This document shows positions 12,501 through 21,600 of a stretch of DNA of 64,000 bases, piece after piece. Under the pieces are notes generated by a model. That model was not told the origin of the DNA and did not search any database. It worked only from the letters and a program-made list of their open reading frames with translations. The DNA comes from Cyanoderma ruficeps (lineage: Eukaryota; Chordata; Aves; Passeriformes; Timaliidae). The position numbers and the translations under genes were made by a program. Numbering within the stretch: the stretch's first letter is position 1; each line of letters opens with the position of its first letter. The stretch lies in NCBI GenBank assembly GCA_008694505.1, contig VZDJ01007747.1, positions 37,913,201 to 37,977,200 on the forward strand, written 5' to 3'.

Positions 12501-15500
12501 TGAGATCATGTCCTTCCTACACAGACCTAAGCTCAGCCTTGTACCGGGACCCCATCCATCCAGAGCTCAAGCACAGGGTAAAGCTTCTGCAGGGTATGAG
12601 TCAACAACTTCTAATTTACCAAAAGATTTAGCCAAAATCTCAGGCAGGGTCTGTTCCTGCCATTCCATTTGAGCAGAATCTGAGGAACCCATCCCACCCT
12701 GGGACACAGGGACAGGGTGGTGGCAGCATCCCTGCAGACACAGCCTGGTGCAGTTCAGACCACCCTCCCCTTTTATTCTCATGAGTGTTCACTGCACTCC
12801 CATTTTTCTGTCCCCACACTCCTCTGTCTTTCCGGAGATACCAATGAAACTCATTAGCAACTCCAGGTTTGTTTTTTTTTTCTCCTCAGCACAAAAGGAA
12901 AATTTACACTCTATCTTTAGCAATATATCATGTAAGACTTGGTAATAGGCCACTAAATGGAAATTTATCTGTGAAAACAGATTATAATTAAGGGGAAAAG
13001 CAACATGGGATGCTGTTAAAGCAAGTCTGTTATTTAAATAATGTAATTATTTTGTCTTCTTTCCAGTATTTTCAATAAATATTTTTAAAGATACAACTTG
13101 TTTGTTGCTGTCAAAGAAAGCAGGGAGAGGTTTCTGTGGTCAGGAGCAGATTTATGTGGAAACACAGTATCCGTGTCATATCTAGTGTGAGAAAACATAA
13201 ATCTAAAGCCAATTCGAGTGGGGTTTGGCCTGCCCTGTAAAGTCCTGCCTGTAGTCCTGACTCAAAGTATGACTTGAGGACTGAGGACATGAACTTAAAC
13301 GTGTAAGTCAGTGCTTACCTGACCTGCTGGTCAGGTTTCCTGGAATTCATCCCCGAAGAAGCAGCCTGGACCCAGCTGGCACCATCCCTTACTGGCACCT
13401 TGCAGGAGGCAGGAGCAGGAAGGGCACAAGCCTTGCCCTCACTGCTGCCTACCAGGTCCCCTGGGATCAGTTATCCAGTGTAAGTCCAGCCTGGGTTAGT
13501 GCCAAGTCACACAAAAAATGCACAGAGCAGGTTTCCCAACTGCTACTCAGGGCTCTTTTCCCGGCATCTCTGTGCCTGAACTCACACATTAAGTTGCTTT
13601 TAGCTTATGAGTGATGAGTAAACACTGGTCAGAAGGTCACCCATAGGGTGAAATGGCCTGTCAAATCCAAATAACTCCAGCTGTCCTCCTCCTTGTCTCC
13701 CTGCTTGTAAATGGCTTTTTAAAAGTCGGAAGCATAAGAGCAAGTTGTTCAAGGTCAGCTCTAAAGTGTGCTCTAACCTTGGACCCCATCTATTCACAGG
13801 TTTTTCCATTTCTGGGGCCTAACTGGCTAAAAACAAATACACCATGTCATGTATTAACAGGATCCCTCTTAAGCATTGCATGAAATTAAGTGGGTACTAA
13901 GGTCATGAAAGTGATGTGTCTACAGTTCATCAAAGACAGGATTCAAACTGGTAAATTATTCCAGTTCCCTTTCTTTAGTTAAGATAGTCTCAAATTCTTG
14001 TTTCCTGGAGGCTTTTATTAGCTGGTTTGTATTGGTGGATATTGGGGAAATTCTGAAGTGGTTTCCTAGCTTGAAGCTTGGTGTCCATTTGTTTAAGCAG
14101 GTTTGTGTTGTGTTGTTTACATTACACCAGCACTTACACTTGAAACAGATGCGTCATCAGAAAGTCACCAACAGATCATGAAAAAATTAGACAGTCCAGA
14201 ATAAAAAATGAGAGTTCTGCCCTGCCTGGGCAAGTAAAATAAACTCTAAAATACAATCTCCACCCTGAAAACAGGCAAGTGTTTGTCTTTCACATGGCTG
14301 AATTGGGCATAATTTTCACATTACTGGTACCCACATATTCTCTGCTTTGTTGTCTTTGATTTCAGTTAATATATCCCTATCATTTGAGCTTGTCTACAAA
14401 GTTTATCTTTTTTATTCAGTGCTTTAATTCAGTAGGGTTTCCACCTGACTGCCCCTACCCCAAAAATGAACCATGAATACTTCTAACAGCTTCTGCAAAA
14501 GTAAAAGAGTAACCTTTGCCCAAAAGAAGGAGACCTGGCCTTAAACACATTAGTAGAATAAATCATTAACCAACAAACAGGAGTAGTACCTCACCTCTTA
14601 GTACTGCACTGTCCAAAGGGGTTCTGGTGCCAATCTGGATAGAAATTAGAGACATGGGGGCAGGGAGAAAACAGCTTTCCTCAAAAATCAGATGGCCTCT
14701 GCTGCAGCACAACTACCGCCTGAACAAATCAAGCAGTCCCTTAACTAAGTGTCCTCTCTTGCAGGTGTCTGTGTCTCTCCTTTCTCCCTCAGCAGAGGGT
14801 TTCTACCAGGTCGTTCTATCGGACCTGCTTCTTCTGTACCAGCTCTTGTCACTCACGTAAGCTGCAGTTCCAATAGGAAGGGCAGCAAGGAAACATTTCT
14901 GCAGTTCCTGAGCATCCTGTGGCCATGGAAACCCAGTGCCAGGGCTCTCTTCCCCCTGAGCACGTCTTGACCCGAGGGCCATGACCGTCAGCAGCAGAGC
15001 TGCACCAGTCTCCTTGGGCACAGCATCAAGCTCATGTAAATTATTCCAAAAGCAAGATTAAAGCACTGAAAGGATGACATTTCATTTGAAAGCTGCTTTC
15101 ATTTATGAGCAATGTCAACTTACCATTTCTTTCTGGAAAATGAATTTGATAAACACGTGTGATAAAACCTTCCACCAAACCGGAAAGGAAATTTGCATAA
15201 AAATCCATCCTCTGTAAACACTGAAACACAAATATAAAAAACTCATAATGTAGCTGAAAACCAACACACAAATTATATTATATGAAATTATGAAGATAGA
15301 TATCTGCAAGTTTTTCAGCTGTACTCAGGACTCTGTCTCTGCAATGTCTAGTGCATAAGAAGCAACTTAAAATCCTACATAATGACTGAATCAACAAAGA
15401 TTAATGGACTCTGCAGCGGAACAAAGATCTCAGATCATCTCAGTTCAAAATATACTGCCATTTCTGGTACAGCAAATGCCAATTATATTCATTAATTGCA

Positions 15501-18500
15501 ATTATCATTTCTAATTATGTAGTATTGTAATTGCATATTAAAATAATTTCTGAAGTTGTATCCTTTCAGGCTCTATATCACATTGTAATATCTTTTTAAA
15601 ATAATTAAGGAACCAGACAGTACAAACTGAAATAGAAACAGTCAGGAGGAAGAAGATTTTAAAGGTTGGGAGTGGAGAGAGAATTTTGTTCATATCACCT
15701 TCCCTTTGGGATAAGCTGATTTCTTACAAGTGGGGACAAACTAATGGGACCAGTGTCTAAAAAGGGCAAGTTTTGTATTTGCCACATCAGTGATGGCAGT
15801 CTAGGGAAGGGTGGTGGGAGTTTAAGGAAGGCTAGTGGGAGTCTATCAGAAAAAAATCCTTCAAGATGAGTCTTGAGAATGAGAGAGGCTGAAGACAAAA
15901 AAGACAATGAAAGACAATGAAAAACTGTCAGAGCTTATTTAACCATTAAACTAAAATTAATCTCTTTTGAAATCCCAAAGTCTGAATGGGAAGCCAACCA
16001 CTGCCATAAGAGAGAAACGGGGCATTCAACCAAACTGGCAGCACAGCACATTTCCATTTCCCAGAGAGGATGTGCGACTGCTCCTTGTCCTGAGCTTACC
16101 CCTCCCATGATGGCTGGGGCTCCTGCACACTCTTACAATATCTGTAAGTCTCATGAGCCCAGACATCTCAAAGAGCTGCTGAGGTCAGTTATTGGCATTA
16201 CAGAAAAAGTAACCTATCCCTGAGATCCAACCCCTTCTTAATCGGTTGGAATTATGGTCACTCCATCTGCCCTAACTGCCTCCTTCTCTATCAATGTGAA
16301 ATAGCCACTGCCATCCCCTTGTCAATCCCAGTTTTCATTCTCTGAACTAATTAAGCAAATTGTTCTGATATCAACTTTCTGTTGGATACCTCTGAGTAAG
16401 CAGGCAGGAGACTTGTGAAAATACATCCCCATTCAGAAGATATATTGCATCCCAAAGTCCACTGAAGACTGTTACAACCTATAAAGCCACTATTAATGGC
16501 CCAATGCATGTAATCTTTAACAACAAAAGCACAGGACAATAACAGCTTTAAAAATGGAAACTTCAATGCTCTCCCACAGCCAGGATGTCTGACTATTGGG
16601 GTGACGCCAGAACAAATGCCACCCAGAAAGCTGCATGCATCTCAAACCCTTCTCCCACAGAGAGATCAAGGGCCAGGGTAGAAACTGAACCTGTACATAC
16701 AAAGAGTTCATGTGCTTGAAAGTTACAGGATAGCTGCAGCTCTGATTAAAGGTTGCTGCACATCTTCAGCCACACCACCTTGTGAAATTTAAAAAAAAAA
16801 AAAAAAAAAANGCCAGCTCAGACAAACTAAAATCCCATCAGTACCTTCCCATTAATCTGCACCTGAAGGAAAATTACCTGAGATTCCTGAGCTAACGTCG
16901 AACTCCCCTTTAAACAGAAACTAATATTGGCATAACCATTCTATAATCCTTATTCATGTTGAAACAACGACAGGCTTCCTACTGACTTGCACAGCACAGA
17001 CACAGACAGGCAGACCATTCTTACTGTCATGAAACCTATTGGATTTGATTTGGTACCTTGTGAGCGAGTGAACCCATGCTTTGAGCCTCTTCCTGCCCCA
17101 GATTTGTGGTGCTATAAAGAGAAAAAGAGAATGTGGATTGGAGACACAAATTCACTCTGGGAACCATACTACTGGTAAAAACCTACTCGCCAGGGTGCCC
17201 TGACATTGTGTTTCTCTCAATGCCTCTGAGAAAAACTTATTATTTCCTTATGCTTTTTGGTGGGGCACAGTCTGGTGAAAGAGGGTAGGTACATGATGAC
17301 TGTTGAAAGGACCAGCTAAACCAGGAAAACCCAGCACAACACTACAAAGGCCAAAGCTCTGCTCCATTTTATTTTTTCTATTGCCAAGGGATGCATCTCC
17401 TATTTCTCTCAGCGGGAAGCATACATGCATTCTAGGGCCAGTTCACTGTTACAAGTAATATCCCAACATTTGCCTTTTCCTGCTATTTAGCTGTATCCCC
17501 CAGGGCATTAGTTACAAAAGCAACTTCTAACTGTATTTGGGTTTGTCAATCAGCAAGCAAAGAGCACTAGGCTAAGCTGATTTTAAGCCACAGGAAATAA
17601 TGAAAAAAAGGATAATACAAAGAATAAAAAAGGATAATGTAATAATAAAGTGCTGCTGCCACCAAAGGTGCTGGCAACTGAACTATAGCAAAAAAAAAAA
17701 TCACAAAAGCAGTCAAAGAAGCACACATCATGAACATAGAACTGGACAGGGGACATAAAAAGTGAGGGTTAAGAAAAAGCTGTTGCTAAGATATATAGAG
17801 AGGACTTGAACAGTTCTGAGGAAAGAAAAGTTTTTGCACTCTACACAGACTCTGCCACCACCAAGCAAGGGCTTCAGCCAGGGAAAATTTTTACCTTGGG
17901 CATGAGCATTCCTCTCTGCTCCCACATGTATTATCTGAGGACATACTTTTGTAATTCGCTGAGATAGTTAGGATTTTGACATCATCTAAGTATATCTGAG
18001 CTAGTTTAAACCCAGCTAGAGAAATAAGGCTGATCTTAAGGACACAATGCGGACCAAAAGGCAGCAGTGGACTAACTGCCCTGCTAGTCCATGGTGGTAG
18101 ATGCCAAGCTGTGGTGGGGTTTAAGCAAACTAGCAAATTCAAACCATCACAGCCTGCTCAGCAGTGCTTTGTGTGCTTGGAAGACATATCTCCAAAAAAG
18201 ACATAAGATACATGATGCAAAAACACTGAGGGGTTTGGTATGGAAACAAGGAGAAGTCTGAAAAGAAGATAGCCACCTTATCTGGCCTGTTCAGTTACCA
18301 GACAGCAGCAATGTCTGGCAGTGGAGCACTCTCCCTCCATGCTACTGCAGGTACCTGCTTGTGTCAACACATTTCTGGGATATATTTTTAAAGGATTTCA
18401 ATTTTTATGGTCCTTCCTCCCCTCCCATTCCTCCTCCATAGAAAGGCATGGATGTGACCAATTGCTTTAACAGAGAAAGATAAGTACCAGCTATCCCACA

Positions 18501-18738
18501 GTCCCCCCACTTTGTGGGCATTGCTGTCAGCATTCATCTGGCTTTTGTGTTCCCTTTGAATCTCTCTTTCTCTGGGTCCATTCTGTGGCTTCACTCATCC
18601 ATCCCCAGGGCACCCTGGTCCTGCAGGCATCACACAGCTGATCCACCACTCCAAAAGAGAGGAATCACTTACCATCCTTCCACAGTCACTACTCAGACTC
18701 AGAGCCAAGACAACAGTGAGAGGAGCACAGACTTTCAT
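3469..18738 (-). CDS. HGFAC: HGFAC, hepatocyte growth factor activator, N-terminal half (7 coding exons, spliced)
   Basis: HGFAC is a secreted, mainly hepatic serine protease zymogen that activates pro-HGF. Seven minus-strand exons join in frame: 18673-18738, 17895-17934, 15124-15220, 9930-10003, 5719-5832, 4945-5076 and 3469-3579, giving 211 complete codons. In order they encode a signal peptide (residues 1 to about 17), a short linker, fibronectin type II (about 44-84, four Cys), EGF1 (95-128, six Cys), fibronectin type I (133-174) and EGF2 (176-209, six Cys). This order is specific to HGFAC and its close relative factor XII, and the FN1 start (KCFD) and the TEDG motif before FN2 resemble human HGFAC as I remember it. 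Neighbouring RGS12 fits the HGFAC locus in other vertebrates. The kringle and trypsin-like domains are not in the window. The introns hold only simple repeats and unremarkable sequence. Confidence 0.93.
4945..5076 (-). CDS. HGFAC: HGFAC exon 6: fibronectin type I (finger) domain
   Basis: A 132-nt phase 1-1 exon encoding KKCFDNSLYEFFDVGVSW followed by R-V-x-Q-G-x-V-E-Q-C-x-C and a final Cys, the FN1 finger pattern with four cysteines. It matches the human HGFAC finger in layout. The acceptor is TTTCAG and the donor GTAAGG. Confidence 0.93.
5719..5832 (-). CDS. HGFAC: HGFAC exon 5: EGF-like domain 1
   Basis: A 114-nt phase 1-1 module exon with six cysteines in EGF spacing, starting DHCADNPCQNGGTC and ending GEDCQL. 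The CTCTAG acceptor and GTAAGT donor are strong. I see no Asp/Asn hydroxylation motif of calcium-binding EGF domains. Confidence 0.94.
   Translation of the reverse strand: MTVQTTPAKTEGPVLSLTATGCTTVPVLRNSQARTVS
6181..6254 (+). repeat. Purine-rich GGAAGGGA microsatellite
   Basis: Imperfect tandem array of GGGAGGAA/GGGAAGAA units inside HGFAC intron 5, on the edge of a locally GC-rich patch. It leaves all three plus frames open and so produces spurious ORFs. Confidence 0.9.
9930..10003 (-). CDS. HGFAC: HGFAC exon 4: second half of fibronectin type II domain
   Basis: This exon completes the Trp codon and continues CSTTHNFDRDRRWGHC, the hallmark second half of an FN2 module with its last two cysteines. 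It is 74 nt, has a TTTCAG acceptor and a GTAAGG donor, and ends in phase 1. Confidence 0.93.
10987..11045 (+). repeat. ATTGAAAT short repeat
   Basis: Four copies of GATTGAAAT/GATTGAAATT with irregular spacing, in HGFAC intron 3. Confidence 0.75.
15124..15220 (-). CDS. HGFAC: HGFAC exon 3: first half of fibronectin type II domain
   Basis: Acceptor TTTCAG and donor GTAAGT flank 97 nt entered in phase 1 and left in phase 2 (TG of a Trp codon). The peptide includes the FN2 core C-K-F-P-F-R-F-G-G-R-F-Y with two of the four FN2 cysteines (residues 44 and 58) and ends in RKKW. FN2 modules usually bind collagen or gelatin. Confidence 0.92.
16792..16811 (+). repeat. Poly(A) run ending in an N
   Basis: About nineteen adenines followed by a single ambiguous base, in HGFAC intron 2. 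No LINE or SINE body was recognised to its left. Confidence 0.8.
17895..17934 (-). CDS. HGFAC: HGFAC exon 2: 40-nt linker microexon
   Basis: The exon follows a TCCTCAG acceptor and ends at a GTAAAA donor. It is entered in phase 0 and left in phase 1, exactly what exons 1 and 3 need. It encodes 13 residues (IIHVGAERNAHAQ), and the junction with exon 3 reads AQ-VFTEDG, close to the AQALTEDG that precedes the FN2 domain in human HGFAC (from memory). The mammalian linker here is much longer and rich in Pro, Ser and Thr, so either this bird form is shortened or another linker exon was missed. Confidence 0.72.
18673..18738 (-). CDS. HGFAC: HGFAC exon 1: start codon and signal peptide
   Basis: Twenty-two codons from ATG (18738-18736) to a GTAAGT donor at 18672-18671. 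The peptide starts MKVCAPLTVVLALSLSS: a lysine, then a hydrophobic core, then small residues, which is a typical secretory signal. It ends in phase 0, matching exon 2. A four-codon upstream ORF ends five bases before this ATG. The start was chosen because it is the only ATG giving a signal peptide that joins the downstream exons in frame. Confidence 0.8.
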
Positions 18739-18743
18739 CTTTG

Positions 18744-18755
18744 CTATCCTCTCAT
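18744..18755 (-). promoter_or_regulatory. Four-codon upstream ORF before the HGFAC start
   Basis: ATG AGA GGA TAG stands five bases upstream of the HGFAC ATG in the same strand sense. If transcription begins further upstream it would be a minimal uORF (Met-Arg-Gly-stop) that could limit initiation at the main start. The transcription start itself is not visible. Confidence 0.4.
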
Positions 18756-18896
18756 GAAGGTTTTGCCTGGCAGAGGAAAACTTCCAGGGCTGGGCTGAAA
18801 CAGGAGGGTGAATCAGGAACGAGCTTTCACAAGGGACTGTGATTTACTTGACTTTAGGGTATTTTAGTTTTCTAAGTAAGCAGAGCTGTTAACATT

Positions 18897-18909
18897 GTTA
18901 ATCATTAAT
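18897..18909. promoter_or_regulatory. HNF1-like palindrome upstream of HGFAC
   Basis: GTTAATCATTAAT matches 12 of 13 positions of the HNF1 consensus GTTAATNATTAAC. It lies about 160 bp upstream of the HGFAC start codon. HNF1A drives many liver-secreted proteins, and HGFAC is liver-expressed, so a proximal promoter role is plausible but inferred. Confidence 0.5.
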
Positions 18910-21553
18910 GTCTCTGTGGATAGAAGGGAATGCCCCATTGGGAGAGACTCTCCCTAAACCACCAGGAGTGAAGAGTTTACAAAGTGCCTGACCCTTGGAA
19001 ATGGTCCCTGGTGTAATCAGCAAGCACTGAAGGGCAACTCCAGAGAAGCTGATCCAATGCTGCTTGTAACTAGAGCTGATTTATCATCTGGATGTTTCCC
19101 TTCTCTTTCTCTTCAGGAGTTAATTAAAAGCATGGCATAGCAACAACAAGGAGCTCCAAGCAAGCCCACTCAGAAGAAGGCATTACATTGGAAAAATATG
19201 GACCAGATCAATGCCAATACCAAGAATTACTCATTAACAGATGGTTACCTGCTCAACTATGGCTTGCAACAGCAACAGACTGGGGAAGTTAAAAAGAAAG
19301 AAAATACACATTACTCTGATAACACATTTTGTGTACCAAAAAGCTCCCTTCTGTCACCACCTGAGCAAAGCCATCTCTGTCTTGTTAGTGCCTGTCTGAG
19401 ACAGCTGCACTGCAGAATCAATGCTAATACAGATGCAGAGGGTATTGCTAAAACTGAGATTTCACCAGAGCAGACTATTTCAGCCCCACCTTGCCCCACA
19501 ACGAAAATCCACAGGTTTGGCTGGTACAACGGTGTCTGTGCTGGAGGCTTTTGCCATGTCCTGTCAATCAGGGACCACACCTCTTCACACCCAAAATCCC
19601 CTGAGCCACAACAACAGAAAGAATACCATAGTCCTTGCTTAAGTTGTATGCTGCCCTTTGAAGTTTCACCAGCACAGCTATGGAAGGGATATGATTCTTT
19701 TTAATTTTTTTGACCCAACAAAGCCATGGCAGTAGGGCCCAGTGGTGAAGCAGATGATGGTTTATCATGGTGCAGGGAATTTACACACTGCTGTGTCTTT
19801 CATCTCAGTAATAGCTCCTGTTAGTTCAACCAGGCCTATATGGGTTTATGGACTAAACTTTGCTACTGTGACCAAGGCTTAGAACAGCAGGAAGCAGGCA
19901 AAGTTGGAATTTCCTTCCCAAAATCTGGCAAACAAGCAGAAGAAACATCTTTGCCTCTATGCATTGCTTGTTGCCAGAAGACTTGAAGTAAATACAGATT
20001 CAGAATAGACTTGTGGAATAGATCTGTCTTATTTTCACTTATTTCAAACCTGGAAATAGGATGTACAGACAGTCTGATCTGCCTGAGAACACCTAGCAAA
20101 GCTGAAACATAGATTTCCACTTCCTCTCCTCATTCTTCAGTCTGGCCATTAGATTTCAAATCAATAATGCCTATTCAATGGCTTGTAGATATCTCCTTAC
20201 CATCCAGGTTACTGAAATTTTGCAAAGAAAGGGAAAAAGAAAAAAAAAAAAAAGCCATTACCTGCTATTCAACTCAAGAGTTCCCAAAAGTTTTGTAGAA
20301 AGGAAGGAGCAGGACAGTGAGGGGAGGAGGAAGATACTTCTTTAAGGCTGTGGAAATGTCCTCTTCCACCCATTTCCAGAATAAAAATCATCCACTTCCA
20401 GGACCAGAAATACTGAGTTTCTATGGTGACCAGTGTGTGTTGTAGGGAAGAATTTTTCCATGCGTAAAAGTAACAGAGAAGAAAAGCAAGGGTGCAATCT
20501 ATTGTTGGTGCATCTACTCCCAGTTGTGGCAGATCTCCACCAAGAGCTGCAGTGTGCCCTTCTGGGGAGTCACAACTCCAAGCTTTTAGCTCAAACTGAT
20601 TCCTTAACATGAGAAAAAGGAATAAACACCAACATCAGGAGCCACTTCAGCTGACAGGACGACGCTGGCACAAAGTGAAAGGAGAAAACATCAAAGTCAG
20701 GAGTTGCAACAGCTGCTAGAGAAGCCCCACCATAAAATGGGAATTACCCCTGAGTAAGGTCTGAACAGTGATTTCAGGGTTCAGATGGATCTGAATCACT
20801 AAAAACCCCAAGTGCTCCATGTACAGTGCCTGCCTTTGTTCAGCAGAGAGGTGTCTGAACAGGTCTTACAGCCATAGCAAAACAGCAGAATTTGAGGTGT
20901 GGTTTTTGGTAAATTATGTTGACTGATCAGTGAATCTTTCAGCTATTTATAAACAGAAGAATCTGTCTGCCTCCTCCAGGCATTTTGTAGAATTGTTAAA
21001 ATGTTTTTTTTGTTGTTGTTTTTCTTGAGAACCATTTTATCTCATTGGCAGGAAACTAGTCAGAAAACTACAGACTCGGTTTTGATACTGAATTCTTATA
21101 AACTTCACAGGGCTTTGGACATTTGGGAGTTCATAGGTGCGAAGAGTATGATCTGTGCCAAAACCAATGTCCCATGGGTCAGGCTGATGAGCCTGCAGAG
21201 CTGATCCCCACCACCTTCTTCTCCACTCTACTCACCTGTGACTCACTATTTCCAGCCTGGTGATGGAAACTTTGTATAAAGGGAAATAAGCATCAGGTGT
21301 CTATGGAGCTAATAACTTAACAACAATGAGAAAAATAACAAACATATGGAAACAATCCAAATGGAATTCAAGATAAATTCCCTAACATGAGGTTTTAGAC
21401 TTCACCTAGTGCCCATTTAAAATGAGGCTTGGTAAAATACTAAATGGATATAAATATATGTGTGTATACGTATACATAAATATAAATAAAAGACAGAATA
21501 TCTCGAAAAAGGAGCTAGAGGAAAACCTGGCTTTGGAGTGATAGAATGCTATA

Positions 21554-21600
21554 GAATGCTCTAGGCCTTAGAGTGATAGGCTCTAAGGCCTGGAGCATTG
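21554..21600. repeat. Perfect-loop inverted repeat (hairpin)
   Basis: Two arms, 21554-21573 and 21581-21600, are complementary over 19 bp with one mismatch (core CTAGGCCTTAGAG against CTCTAAGGCCTGGAG), separated by a 7-nt loop. A direct copy of ATAGAATGCT precedes the left arm. No gene or known element is attached to it. Confidence 0.85.

Noticed and set aside
13321..13460. Minus-strand open stretch ending at a GTAAGC donor
   Set aside because: Same problem: it would interrupt the FN2 domain, and its phases do not fit.
14587..14626. Minus-strand 40-nt segment with acceptor TATCCAG and donor GTGAGG
   Set aside because: It looked like an HGFAC linker exon but lies between the two FN2 half-exons, which join each other in phase, so it cannot be in the transcript.
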